Shown piece after piece: positions 1 to 8,996 of a stretch of DNA of 33,227 nt. Source of the stretch: JBNKFQ01 sp050289385. GTDB taxonomy: Bacteria; Pseudomonadota; Gammaproteobacteria; Pseudomonadales; Porticoccaceae. The first letter of the stretch is position 1; every line of letters starts with the position of its first letter. The translations under genes and the position numbers were made by a program. The notes below the pieces were generated by a model, which saw only the letters and a program-made list of their open reading frames with translations, was not told the DNA's origin and ran no database searches. The stretch spans positions 1 to 33,227 of the forward strand of contig JBNKFQ010000342.1 in the NCBI GenBank assembly GCA_050289385.1, in the 5' to 3' direction.

Positions 1-99
1 TGTGTTGCTGTGACCGGCAGTAACGGAAATTCCGAACACTACCGCAACAAAAACTAACTGGCGTATTAAATACACGGCGAGTTTATTATCGACACACAT
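1..99 (-). CDS. Partial exported or membrane protein, N-terminus only
   Basis: An open frame on the minus strand starts with ATG at 99 and runs off the left edge after 33 codons. It begins MCVDNKLAVYLIRQ and continues with a hydrophobic stretch (LVFVAVVFGISVTAG), which together look like a signal peptide or N-terminal membrane anchor. An in-frame GTG at residue 9 (base 75) is an alternative start that would give a more classical signal peptide (VYLIRQ, then the hydrophobic core). No strong ribosome binding site is visible for either start. The rest of the gene lies outside the window, so no function can be given. The composition of the first 33 residues is the only evidence that it is real. 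Confidence 0.4.
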   Translation of the reverse strand, partial: MCVDNKLAVYLIRQLVFVAVVFGISVTAGHSNT

Positions 100-277
100 A
101 ATTCAAGAGATTCCCTATGTCAGCCCTACTACTGAACCATATTTGATAACTACATGTACTGTTACCTGCACAGTGATTATAGAACCAGTAGAGTGATCGG
201 TGCCCAGCAAGCGAGGTATTTATAACAATCAAAAATTTAAATCTTGCTCTAATATTGTACGTATCACTCCGGCAATT

Positions 278-300
278 CCCCCCCCGGGGGGGGGGGGGGG
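278..300. repeat. C8G15 homopolymer junction
   Basis: Eight C (278-285) are followed directly by fifteen G (286-300), flanked by the near-inverted caatt and acaattg. It lies in the gene-free stretch 100-461, about 180 bp upstream of the partial gene that starts at 99 and beyond the 3' end of receptor 1. Long G tracts are prone to slippage and to assembly error, so the exact length is uncertain. Apart from this tract and the terminator at 413-441, I see nothing in 100-461. Confidence 0.85.
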
Positions 301-412
301 ACAATTGTGGGTGGCTCACTCGCCACACTATGGTCTGTTGACGTTTGGGGAGGAAACTGAAAATCGGTCCAGGATTTTTCGTCAGGACAAGCGCTTTATA
401 ACAGTACAAACG

Positions 413-441
413 AAAACAGGCTGCTCAACGGAGCAGCCTGT
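413..441 (-). terminator. Rho-independent terminator of receptor 1
   Basis: A perfect 11-bp stem (ACAGGCTGCTC at 416-426 with its complement at 431-441) encloses a 4-nt loop. In the minus orientation it is followed by a short T run. It lies 20 bp past the receptor 1 stop codon. Confidence 0.85.
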
Positions 442-461
442 CTGATATCAAGTTTGTTTAT

Positions 462-3179
462 TCAAAAACGGTAAGAAACGCCCATCCCGATGGTGCGTGG
501 GCGCAAACGGAAGGCTTCGGGACCACCCTTAACCCACCCATTGCTTACCCAGGTGATTTCATCGGCGTTGGTCAGATTCCTGACATACAGGCTAATATCC
601 ATGGCGCCCATGTTAACGCCGCCTTTAAGGTTGATCTGGCCGTAGCCACCTACCGTAGGGACATCGGCGGCCTGCTGGTTTTTTAGATAGACGTCATAGG
701 ACCCCACGTAGGCATAGTCGGCCCGCACAAAAGCGTCATAGCCAGATAAGGCAAAACCATACTCAAGCCCTGCACTGAAGTTGACATCCGCCGAGTTTGG
801 CAAGTCATCCCCTTTCTTACCCAAAGCCGCCTGATCTTTGGCGAGTTTGGTTTCATTCCAGGAGGTGGCCAAATCCAGCGACAAGCTGTCTGCCAGCAGA
901 AAATGGGCCTCCAGCTCAATACCTTCTGAGGTCGACTCTCCCGCATTGACCGTGGTTCCCGCTACAGTGCCAGAGCCATCCAGAGCGACTATAGTTACTC
1001 CTACAGGCAACCCCTCCCAGCTTATGTGGTAAATTGAAGCGGCGAGGTCGATACGTCCGTCCGCAAACGAACCCTTGAAACCCAACTCAATGTTCTCGAG
1101 CGTATCGGGGTCAGTCGAGTTGGCAATCGGAATTTTGACTCCATCAATTGTGGTATAGAACCCGGTGCCGTCGGGATCGAACCTGGGGTCTTGAATCCCC
1201 AGGGCCATGCCCGGTCGAAACCCTTCCGCCCACTGAAAATACACCAGAGTATCATCACTCGGCTTCCAGCTCAGATTGGCTTTATAAGTCTCACCCTTAT
1301 TATCGCCGGCAATATTCGAATAGACTTGTTCGCTTACTGTGTCCCACCAAAACCCTGCCAAAGTCTGATAATTTGTCTGATCGTATTCATAATGGCGCAT
1401 GCCGACGGTGCCGGTCAGGTTGTCGAGAATATCCCAGGAGACTTCCCCAAACGCCGCTTTTTGTTCCAGCGCATCGTCCCAGTGGGGGAGAAACCAATAA
1501 AATTCGGGCCATCCATGGGTGCCAGCCGGAATACCGTAGCTGTTATCCAGCGCCGTGGTGAGAAAATTGGATAGCTGATCAGGATCACCACCAAAGGCCT
1601 CATTGGACGCTATCCTGTTGTCGATATCCTCATAATAAAGCCCGGCCAACACCTGGAACGGTCCGTCAAAATTCGACGCGAATCGCACCTCCTGGAAAAA
1701 CCGATCCGTGCTTCTTTCATTCCTGGAAAAATACACGCCCAGTTGCGGGAGGTCTTTTGTGAGATCCTCATTGCTCCAGGCATCCCGCTTTAACCAGGCT
1801 GACGAACTGTGCAGGGTACCCCAGCCCAGGTCGTAATCCAGGGTAAGCGCGTAGGTATCCAACTCGCTATAAAAACCTTCGGCGCCGATGGGGATGCCAT
1901 TACCCCCATTGACGAAATCCGGGCCATCCAGAAGGTTGCTGTTGGGGGATGGCGCCACCCGTGTCTGTTGGAATTTACCCGGCAGGCTGAGGTCCACATC
2001 GGGCCAGGCATTCCCTTCCGCTTTTTGCCAGGCGTAGCTCAGGTTGGCGGAAAAGTTTTCGGTGGGTTGCCACAGCATCGAAAAACGGGCGCCGGTGGTC
2101 TCTATCGACCCCCTTTCCGATTGATCACGCACGTCCGCACCCCAGGCTTTGGCGGTATCGCCAAAGGTATCCCGGGTATTGACCCCAACGGCCGAACCCC
2201 ACGGGCCGGTGTAACTGGCCGCAATGTTGTCGACATAACCGCTGTCGTCAAAGCGGTAGGCAACCCCTCGCACCGCCAGTTTGTCCTCCACCAGCGGCAG
2301 GTTGAATACGCCTCTGAGTTCGGAGTTGTCACCACCGGCTTTGTCGGTTAGAGAATAACCCGCCGACACCTTGCCTTCCACTTCTTGCAGGTTGGGAGCT
2401 GCGGGCAGAATACGCACCGTGCCGCCCATGGAACCGGAACCGAACAGGGTGCCCTGCGGCCCGCGCAGCACCTCCACCCGCTCGATATCCACCATCTTAA
2501 AGTCATAGGTTCCGGAACCCCAGGTGGCCCCCATTCCACCGGAAACCGGCGTTTCACCGAAATAGACGCCGACGGCCTCGTCGCCATGGTTCACCGAAAT
2601 ACCACGCATTACAATGGTGTTGCCGGTACCGCCGCGCTCCTGCATGGTGACACCCGGAATGGTGTTCATGTAATCGTCCATCTGTACCAGGCCGCGTTTG
2701 TCGATAGCATCGCTACCCAAGGCACTGATGGACAGTGCCGTATCCTGCAGGCGAGTTTCGCGTTTTGAAGCGGTAACAATTATTTCTTCTAATTCGGCTT
2801 TTTTACCTTCTTTTTCTTTTTGTTGCTGCCCCTGACCAAATGTTGACGCCAACCGTTCAGGCGACCCAACTGCGATCATATCGTCATTAACACGACGATA
2901 TTCCAGACCAGATCCACTTATCAGAAATTGCACTGCTTCATCGCTGGAAAACTGGCCTGATAACGGCTTTGACATGAATTGAGCAGCGTCATCAGAAAAA
3001 ACAGTAATCTGCACCCCCAACTGTTGCGCAAGATCGTTCAGTGCGAGGTCCAACGGTTTCGCCTCTATGGTGATTTCAGCAGGCGTTGCTCCATATGCCC
3101 CCTCAGCACTTATTGAAACTGCAGCAATTGCCGCAGTCAAGGCCATAACATTAAAAAGAGATTTCTTATGCATTTTCAC
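462..3179 (-). CDS. TonB-dependent receptor 1 with N-terminal STN signalling domain
   Basis: This is a 905-residue outer-membrane TonB-gated transporter. A signal peptide covers about residues 1-30. The STN domain is at about 34-105 (starting AEITIEAKPLDLALNDLAQQ) and is the part that in FecA-type receptors contacts a FecR anti-sigma factor. A TonB box lies at 131-137 (EEIIVTA). The plug domain is at about 145-258, with RVEVLRGPQGTLFGSGSMGG near its end. The 22-strand barrel ends in the expected aromatic C-terminus (SYRF). A good ribosome binding site (AGGAAGGGGA) precedes the ATG. The gene is divergent from sigma1-FecR1, whose products are the likely regulators. It is strongly similar to receptor 2 over the plug (SDAIDKRGL, GVYFGETP, LRGPQGTL) and C-terminus. 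The substrate is unknown: no siderophore-specific motif is recognisable. Confidence 0.95.
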   Translation of the reverse strand: MKMHKKSLFNVMALTAAIAAVSISAEGAYGATPAEITIEAKPLDLALNDLAQQLGVQITVFSDDAAQFMSKPLSGQFSSDEAVQFLISGSGLEYRRVNDDMIAVGSPERLASTFGQGQQQKEKEGKKAELEEIIVTASKRETRLQDTALSISALGSDAIDKRGLVQMDDYMNTIPGVTMQERGGTGNTIVMRGISVNHGDEAVGVYFGETPVSGGMGATWGSGTYDFKMVDIERVEVLRGPQGTLFGSGSMGGTVRILPAAPNLQEVEGKVSAGYSLTDKAGGDNSELRGVFNLPLVEDKLAVRGVAYRFDDSGYVDNIAASYTGPWGSAVGVNTRDTFGDTAKAWGADVRDQSERGSIETTGARFSMLWQPTENFSANLSYAWQKAEGNAWPDVDLSLPGKFQQTRVAPSPNSNLLDGPDFVNGGNGIPIGAEGFYSELDTYALTLDYDLGWGTLHSSSAWLKRDAWSNEDLTKDLPQLGVYFSRNERSTDRFFQEVRFASNFDGPFQVLAGLYYEDIDNRIASNEAFGGDPDQLSNFLTTALDNSYGIPAGTHGWPEFYWFLPHWDDALEQKAAFGEVSWDILDNLTGTVGMRHYEYDQTNYQTLAGFWWDTVSEQVYSNIAGDNKGETYKANLSWKPSDDTLVYFQWAEGFRPGMALGIQDPRFDPDGTGFYTTIDGVKIPIANSTDPDTLENIELGFKGSFADGRIDLAASIYHISWEGLPVGVTIVALDGSGTVAGTTVNAGESTSEGIELEAHFLLADSLSLDLATSWNETKLAKDQAALGKKGDDLPNSADVNFSAGLEYGFALSGYDAFVRADYAYVGSYDVYLKNQQAADVPTVGGYGQINLKGGVNMGAMDISLYVRNLTNADEITWVSNGWVKGGPEAFRLRPRTIGMGVSYRF

Positions 3180-3255
3180 TATTCCCCTTCCTCTACTACG
3201 AATTTTAAATCTGCCATCATTTCTTTAACGGTGGCTTGTGGAGTTACAGATTGTT

Positions 3256-3313
3256 TTCGAGCCCCAAGGGGGTACTTTTTAACAAAAAAATCACAAAGTA
3301 CCCCCTTCGAGCC
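3256..3313. repeat. Perfect 13-bp inverted repeat flanked by 8-bp direct repeats
   Basis: The arms AAGGGGGTACTTT (3266-3278) and AAAGTACCCCCTT (3295-3307) are exact complements separated by 16 AT-rich bases. The direct repeat TTCGAGCC occurs at 3256-3263 and 3306-3313, exactly 50 bp apart. It sits in the shared promoter region between receptor 1 and sigma1. It could be an operator, a transcript hairpin or a tiny inserted element with a target duplication. Confidence 0.7.
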
Positions 3314-3385
3314 AAACTGGTGTCTTTACTATAGTAGAGATGTGTTCAGAACAGGCCGTGGAACAAAGACAACACGAGGCAAACA

Positions 3386-3919
3386 GTGGAGAAAAAGCCC
3401 GATTCACAGGCTACAGGGCGCTTTACAAGCGCTTTGGAAGAGTATGGTCCCCAGTTGTATCGATTTCTGGTATATCGGCTGGGTAACCGGGAAGATGCCC
3501 GTGATTTAGCGCAAGAGGCTTATTTAAGGCTATTACGAATTGACCCGGAAAAAGTGATCGAAAAGCCCAAATCCTACCTGTTTCGTATTGCTTCAAATCT
3601 AGCAAATGAATTTACGCTGCAACAAAAACGTACACCGCCGATTACCGATCTGGACAGTCTGGTGGCTATTGGGGATCCTGGTGATCAACATCAATTTGAA
3701 AAGAGTCTGGAACAACAAGCCATGATCCGACAACTCGAAAAAATTCTGGAAAATTTTCCGCCAGCCTATCGCGCCATTCTGCTTATGAAAAAACGCGATG
3801 GCCTCAGCCGCAGTGAAATTGCAAAGAAATTGGGAATATCTGTTCATACGGTAAAAAAATACCTTACACGAGCCACAGCACGCTGCCGGGAAGAGCTGCT
3901 TGAAGGGAGCGACACGTAA
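3386..3919 (+). CDS. ECF sigma factor 1 (FecI-like)
   Basis: This is a 177-residue extracytoplasmic-function sigma-70 factor. Region 2 covers about residues 15-80, with the typical DLAQEAYLRLL helix at 40-50 and PKSYLFRIASNLA at 61-73. Region 4 covers about 117-170, with the helix-turn-helix SRSEIAKKLGISVHTVKKYL. The GTG start is preceded by GAGG at 7-nt spacing. The stop codon overlaps the FecR1 start (TAATG), so the two are translationally coupled. It is divergent from receptor 1 and faces receptor 2 convergently. By family precedent it is held inactive or activated by FecR1 at the inner membrane and directs transcription of one or both neighbouring receptors. Which one is inference. Confidence 0.93.
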   Translation: MEKKPDSQATGRFTSALEEYGPQLYRFLVYRLGNREDARDLAQEAYLRLLRIDPEKVIEKPKSYLFRIASNLANEFTLQQKRTPPITDLDSLVAIGDPGDQHQFEKSLEQQAMIRQLEKILENFPPAYRAILLMKKRDGLSRSEIAKKLGISVHTVKKYLTRATARCREELLEGSDT

Positions 3920-5019
3920 TGTCAGCACAGATAAAACTGAACAAGCAGATCGCCCATGAAGCCGCGCGTTGGGCAGAACAGATTGACGATGGTTTGATCT
4001 CCGAAAGCGACCGCCATGCTTTTGCCGAATGGATTATGCGCTCTCCCGAGCACGTTAGTGAATTCCTGTTGGCCATGACGATTTTCACAGCATGGGGGGA
4101 AGCAACTCAAAATAACCAGACGTCAATTGAACAACTGCTTTCTGATACGGTTCCAGACGTTATTCCGCTTCTTAACAACAGGGAACCTAGAAAGGCCACT
4201 GAAAAAAAACGCGCTTTTTCATCCAATATATTCAAACCGGCCCTGGCGGCGGCCATTATTGCCGGTGCAGCCATTGTTCTGGGTACAGTGTTGTTCAACC
4301 GCACCTTTGACGAAGGTAACCAGGACATCACCCAGCTTTATACAACAATCGTCGGTGAGCAACGCAGTGTACCGCTGGCAGATGGTTCTGTTATGCACCT
4401 TAATACACACTCTCAGGCCCGGATTCACTTTAGCGGCAACAAACGTGAAATCGATCTCTTAAGTGGCGAAGCCCTGTTTCAGGTGACCCACGACCCGGAA
4501 CGCCCTTTCCTTGTAAAATCTGGCCCGGCGATTGCTGAAGTGCTTGGTACGAAATTCAATGTGTATCACCTGCAAGACCAGACCACAATTTCGGTAGTTG
4601 AAGGTAAGGTTGGTGTATCGCCGGTAAAATCAACAGACAATTCTACATACGAACAATCCACCAGCAAAACAGCGACACCAGAATCTCGCATAATACTTGC
4701 AGTTGGCGAGCAAGCGGATGTCAAGCAAAACGGTTTGATGACGAAATCACAAATTGCAAACCTGGGAGCAGTAACATCCTGGCGATTGAGGCAGCTTGTT
4801 TTTCAGCGTGAGCCATTATCAACAATAGTAAGAGAATACAATCGTTATAACCGGGTGCGCATTTATATTGATAGCGCCGAATTGTCAAATACCAGAATTT
4901 CCGGTGTATTTATGGCCGATGATCCAGAATCACTGTTAAGCTCTCTGGAATTGTCCGGGGATATTCAGATTGATCGTTCTCAACGTGGGGAAATCAGATT
5001 GAAAAATAGTGCTGATTAG
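3919..5019 (+). CDS. FecR-type anti-sigma / sigma regulator 1
   Basis: This 366-residue inner-membrane protein has a cytoplasmic N-terminal DUF4880-like segment (about 10-58, including ARWAEQIDDG and AFAEWI), a single membrane span at about 106-126, and a periplasmic FecR domain at about 140-235 (VGEQRSVPLADGSVMHLNT, LLSGEALFQVTHD, VLGTKFNVY, VVEGKVGV). A C-terminal DUF4974-like region follows at about 285-355 (VFQREPLSTIVREYNRYNR). It overlaps sigma1 by one base. In this family the periplasmic part receives the signal from a receptor STN domain and the cytoplasmic part controls the partner sigma factor. The receptor partner may be receptor 1, receptor 2 or both. Confidence 0.93.
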   Translation: MSAQIKLNKQIAHEAARWAEQIDDGLISESDRHAFAEWIMRSPEHVSEFLLAMTIFTAWGEATQNNQTSIEQLLSDTVPDVIPLLNNREPRKATEKKRAFSSNIFKPALAAAIIAGAAIVLGTVLFNRTFDEGNQDITQLYTTIVGEQRSVPLADGSVMHLNTHSQARIHFSGNKREIDLLSGEALFQVTHDPERPFLVKSGPAIAEVLGTKFNVYHLQDQTTISVVEGKVGVSPVKSTDNSTYEQSTSKTATPESRIILAVGEQADVKQNGLMTKSQIANLGAVTSWRLRQLVFQREPLSTIVREYNRYNRVRIYIDSAELSNTRISGVFMADDPESLLSSLELSGDIQIDRSQRGEIRLKNSAD

Positions 5020-5083
5020 AGCCTGTTGACCATTACCCTTTTGGCTGGTTCGAGCAACTTCCCTGGATTCATTAAATGCACCA

Positions 5084-5110
5084 GCCATATCATCTGGCAG
5101 ATGATATGGC
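5084..5110. terminator. Hairpin between convergent FecR1 and receptor 2
   Basis: A perfect 12-bp stem (GCCATATCATCT at 5084-5095, complement at 5099-5110) has a 3-nt loop. It sits in the 108-bp gap between two convergent genes, where a bidirectional terminator is expected. There is no clear T run on either side, so the call is based on position and stem strength only. Confidence 0.5.
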
Positions 5111-5127
5111 CGGAGTACAGACTTCGT

Positions 5128-7752
5128 TTAAAAACGGTAGGAAACATTCATCCCGATTGTGCGGGGGCGCAATCGGTATCCCCTGGAACCGGGTACGTTC
5201 CCGGAAGAAAAACTTTCAACCCAGATAAAACCGTCGGCGTTGGTCAGATTCCTGACGAACAGGTCTACGTCAACCCCGCCAAGCTCAACGCCGCTTTTCA
5301 GGTGTATCTGACCATATCCGCCAGAGGCTTCTTCGGTCTCATCAATGTAACTGTAGAACTCACCGATGTAAGAATAGTCAAGGCGGGCAAAGGCGTTGTA
5401 ACCCGAAACATTGAATCCATACTCCACACCAGCTGTAAAATTTACATCCGCTGATCCGGGCAATCTGTCGCCTTTCTTACCCAAATTCTCGGCGTCTTCA
5501 GCGAGTTTTGATTCGTTGTAGGACGCACTGAGGTTCAGACGCAGGTTATCCGTTAACAGTATTTGCGATTCGAGTTCGATTCCCTCTGAAGTGGATTTAC
5601 CCGCATTGATATACGTAGAGCCGAGATTACAGGCGGGGCGAATAAGCACGGGCAGGCCCTGCCAATCAATATGATAAACGGCGGTATTCAACGTGACGCG
5701 GTTATCGGCAAAGGTCGCCTTGTAACCCAGTTCATAGCTGTCCAGGCTGTCCGGATCGGTACCGTCGCGGATAGGTATCTTGGCGCCGTTGGGCAAAACA
5801 TAGTAACCGTCTTCTTCACACCCCACTATTCGTCCCAATGGCTGCCCCAAACGAAACCCTTCAGCCCATTGAGCGTAAATCAAGGTATCATCGTTTGGTG
5901 TCCAGGTGAGATTCGCTTTGTAATTCTGACCTTTGTATTCGTTGAGCAGATCGGACGCAACCGAGAAAGAGGATATGGTGGAGGAGAAGAATCCCCTGTC
6001 ATGAGTCGTATACCGTTGCTCGTACTCGTAGCGCCGCACACCAACCGTGGCGACCAGTTGATCAGTGAACGCATAAGACAACTCACCAAAAAAGGCTTTC
6101 TGCTTTTCGCGCCTCTTCCAGATACTGTCGTAGCTCATATCGTCCCATACAAACCCTGCCGGAGCATCACTGGGTAGTGGAGGATAAAAATAGTTGGCGA
6201 TGGCGGTCTCTTCGTTGGCGGGATCTCCCTCATAGCCCTGAGACACAGAGTTTTTCCTGTCTTTGTCTTCGTAATAAACACCCGCCAACACCTGCAGCGG
6301 TCCATCAAATTGTGATGCAAAGCGAAACTCCTGTGCAAACACTTCGTCATCATTGTCGACCAGGGCATACCAGGGAAAAGGGAGCAAGTAACTAAAGTCA
6401 CGCCCCAGAACAGACTCGCTGTTCAACCACGAGGAGGAGCTGTGCAGCCCGGCCCAACCCAGGTCATAGTCCACCACCAGATTGGTCAATCCGGTAGTGG
6501 CGGCCGTGTCTTCATCACGTGTGCCATAACCCCAGGTCGTCCGCCTTTCTTCCCAGGCCGAAAGCCTGACCTGCTGGTAGTCACCAGGCAAAATGGTATC
6601 TACATCCCGCCGCCCGTGTTGTTCGAGTTCTTGCCAGGCGTGCGTCAGGTTAACAACCAGCGGTTCTATTGGCTGCCATTTGGCGGCAAGACGAAACCCG
6701 ACTGTTTCATCGCCGCCAATATCGTCGGCACTTCTCCTTACCATGCCATAAGTGGCGTTTTGTTGAGTGAGAAGTTCATGGGCAAAGTTATCCAAATCTA
6801 TACTTCCCGCGACGTTCTCAATATAGCCGCTGTTTTCATATCGATAGGCAACGCCACGCACGGCCAGCGTATTGGCTATTATGGGCACATTCAGCACAGC
6901 TTGAACCACGTTGTTGCCACCACCCAACTTACCTGTCCGCGAGTACTGCGCAGCCATCGATCCTTCGACTTGTGTCAAATCCGGATCGTTTGGAATAATT
7001 CTCACCGTACCACCCATGGATCCGGCACCGTAAAGTGTACCTTGAGGCCCGCGCAATACTTCCACCCGGTTGATATCCACCATCTTCAAATCGGCACTAC
7101 CGGCACCATTGGACCCAACTCCTGCCATCGGCGTTTCTCCGAAATAGACACCAACCGCCTCCCGTTCGACCTGAGGGTCGGAAGCGATCCCCCTCATGAC
7201 AATGGCATTTTGACCGGCATTGGTGTCATGCATCGTGACACCCGGCAGGGTACTGAGGTAATCTCCCATTTGCGTCAGGCCACGCTTGTCGATCGCATCA
7301 CTTCCGAGAACAGAAATAGACATGGCGGTATCTTGCAGGCTGGTTTCTCGTTTTGTAGCAGTTACGACCATCTCTTCCATCACATGTGGCTTTGATTCGT
7401 CACGGGCTCTTTCCCGATCAGCTTCATCGGCTACAATTTTTTTAATCACCACCGACTCATCGCTGCGAAATTCATAGTTCAGCCCGGTGCCGTTCAGCAT
7501 TTGATCAAGCGCCGCCGCCAGGGTATAGGTACCTGAAATAGGTGGCAGTTGGATACTCATCCCCAAATCGTTGGCAATCATTATTTGCACATCGGCGCGC
7601 TTTGCCAGTTCCATCAGAGCCGTTCCGGCGTTTTGCCCCGGTATATTCAAAGAAAGCTCTTTCGTGTCCGATGCGCCAGCCGACACCGCAAAAGCGACCG
7701 CCGCGCACAATATCGCTCTGTTACACCTTAATTTACCTATTTTATTATCCAT
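5128..7752 (-). CDS. TonB-dependent receptor 2 with N-terminal STN signalling domain
   Basis: This is an 874-residue outer-membrane TonB-gated receptor and a paralogue of receptor 1. A signal peptide covers about residues 1-28. The STN domain is at about 31-105 (ELSLNIPGQNAGTALMELAK). A charged linker leads to the TonB box at about 126-132 (EEMVVTA). The plug is at about 138-255 (DTAMSISVLGSDAIDKRGL, RVEVLRGPQGTLYGAGSMGG). The barrel ends SYRF. The ATG is preceded by GAGGGG about 10 nt upstream. Sigma2 and FecR2 lie upstream in the same direction, 197 bp away, in the order typical of fec-like operons, so they are the likely regulators. The other neighbour, convergent sigma1-FecR1, could also serve it. 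The substrate is unknown. Confidence 0.95.
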   Translation of the reverse strand: MDNKIGKLRCNRAILCAAVAFAVSAGASDTKELSLNIPGQNAGTALMELAKRADVQIMIANDLGMSIQLPPISGTYTLAAALDQMLNGTGLNYEFRSDESVVIKKIVADEADRERARDESKPHVMEEMVVTATKRETSLQDTAMSISVLGSDAIDKRGLTQMGDYLSTLPGVTMHDTNAGQNAIVMRGIASDPQVEREAVGVYFGETPMAGVGSNGAGSADLKMVDINRVEVLRGPQGTLYGAGSMGGTVRIIPNDPDLTQVEGSMAAQYSRTGKLGGGNNVVQAVLNVPIIANTLAVRGVAYRYENSGYIENVAGSIDLDNFAHELLTQQNATYGMVRRSADDIGGDETVGFRLAAKWQPIEPLVVNLTHAWQELEQHGRRDVDTILPGDYQQVRLSAWEERRTTWGYGTRDEDTAATTGLTNLVVDYDLGWAGLHSSSSWLNSESVLGRDFSYLLPFPWYALVDNDDEVFAQEFRFASQFDGPLQVLAGVYYEDKDRKNSVSQGYEGDPANEETAIANYFYPPLPSDAPAGFVWDDMSYDSIWKRREKQKAFFGELSYAFTDQLVATVGVRRYEYEQRYTTHDRGFFSSTISSFSVASDLLNEYKGQNYKANLTWTPNDDTLIYAQWAEGFRLGQPLGRIVGCEEDGYYVLPNGAKIPIRDGTDPDSLDSYELGYKATFADNRVTLNTAVYHIDWQGLPVLIRPACNLGSTYINAGKSTSEGIELESQILLTDNLRLNLSASYNESKLAEDAENLGKKGDRLPGSADVNFTAGVEYGFNVSGYNAFARLDYSYIGEFYSYIDETEEASGGYGQIHLKSGVELGGVDVDLFVRNLTNADGFIWVESFSSGNVPGSRGYRLRPRTIGMNVSYRF

Positions 7753-7949
7753 TAAATCTTACCCCTCATTGTCAGGTTGAATCGTTGCCACTATTTTGTA
7801 ACAACTTGTCAACTAGACGCACTGTGCAAGGCGAGCCCTACTGTTTTTTTAATTTAGTCAGTGCGCCAGTCTGAAGGCGTTTAGTCTAAAGACCTAAAAT
7901 ATGCGACATTTCCAGCCTTTAGCCGCCCTTCAGTCTACCCACTTTCGGA

Positions 7950-8996
7950 CTATTTACCTGTTAAAACAATTCGATCAAAATAATCCGTTACTTTTACCGG
8001 TAAAGTATTTTCAAGACCATCCAGAGCAAGGTCCATACGAGATATTTTTACAACAGCGAATATTTTCAGTTCATTAATTGTCGTATCCTCTATAAGAATT
8101 TTTTTACGACTGTAACGATTCAGCTCCTGCACCACACGGCGCAAAGGTAAGCCAGCGAATTCGAGTTGACCGCTGCGCCAGGCGGAAAGATTGCTCAATT
8201 TGCTAGCGGAATAACCCAATAACTTCTGATTACCAGAGTCCAGTTCAACCACCCAACCAGCCTTGACGCGAACTTGTCCGGGTTTTGGCAGGATCACATC
8301 ATCACTTTCCCTGCTTTCTATTAGTAGCGCCTTTTCCGATACCTGTTGCTGTTCAGGGTGGAGGGCTACCATGCCTTCCATTACCGCGACTTGCAGCTTT
8401 TCCGGATATACCCGTACATTAAATTGCGTACCTAAAACCGTAACAGTGCGGAGCCCGGCATTTACCATAAAGGGTAGTTGCGAATCGGAGGTCACGTCAA
8501 AAAATGCCTCTCCCCGCTCGAGTATCACTCGACGTTCCGAGTCCGTCATATTTACAATCAATTGCGTGCCGGTATTCAGAGTAACCACACTGCCATCATC
8601 AAGATTAACGGTTTTTTGCTCGCCAACCCGTGTAACATAACGAAGAGCAGTAGATTCCCAATCATTTGTATTGCCCGGGTAGAACTCCCAGCCAATTGCC
8701 GTAACAATCAGTAGCAATGCAGCGGCAGTAACTATTCGCCAACGGCCCGGTTTCACTATTTGTCCGGTGGCAGGCTCATCGGCAAAACGCAGTAGCTCCT
8801 CATCTTCCATCAGAGGATCAATATCTGCCAACAGATGATTGCTCGCCAGAAATTCCCGTTGATATTCCCTGTCGCGCTCACCCGACTCACGCCAGCCATT
8901 TGCAGCTCGCGCCTCACGTTCACCCAGTTCGCCCGAATAAAGTCGCGCAACATTGAGGGCGGCACGACGACTTGTGGTGGTGGAATTATCTTTCAT
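7950..8996 (-). CDS. FecR-type anti-sigma / sigma regulator 2
   Basis: I place the start at the ATG at 8996, giving 348 residues, because this yields an 11-bp overlap with the sigma2 stop at 8986 and begins at the DUF4880-like segment. A longer frame reaches 9092 but only adds sequence antisense-free of any domain and lying within sigma2. A membrane span is at about 86-104 (IVTAAALLLIVTAIGWEF). The periplasmic FecR domain is at about 118-215 (VGEQKTVNLDDGSVVTLNT, RGEAFFDVT, VLGTQFNV, VMEGMVAL). A DUF4974-like C-terminus follows (LEFAGLPLRRVVQELNRYSR). It lies between sigma2 and receptor 2 and is the presumed link between them. Confidence 0.92.
   Translation of the reverse strand: MKDNSTTTSRRAALNVARLYSGELGEREARAANGWRESGERDREYQREFLASNHLLADIDPLMEDEELLRFADEPATGQIVKPGRWRIVTAAALLLIVTAIGWEFYPGNTNDWESTALRYVTRVGEQKTVNLDDGSVVTLNTGTQLIVNMTDSERRVILERGEAFFDVTSDSQLPFMVNAGLRTVTVLGTQFNVRVYPEKLQVAVMEGMVALHPEQQQVSEKALLIESRESDDVILPKPGQVRVKAGWVVELDSGNQKLLGYSASKLSNLSAWRSGQLEFAGLPLRRVVQELNRYSRKKILIEDTTINELKIFAVVKISRMDLALDGLENTLPVKVTDYFDRIVLTGK

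Noticed and set aside
6442..7395. 317-residue open frame antisense to receptor 2
   Set aside because: It lies fully within receptor 2, has low-complexity composition and no domain; it is a shadow of the real frame.
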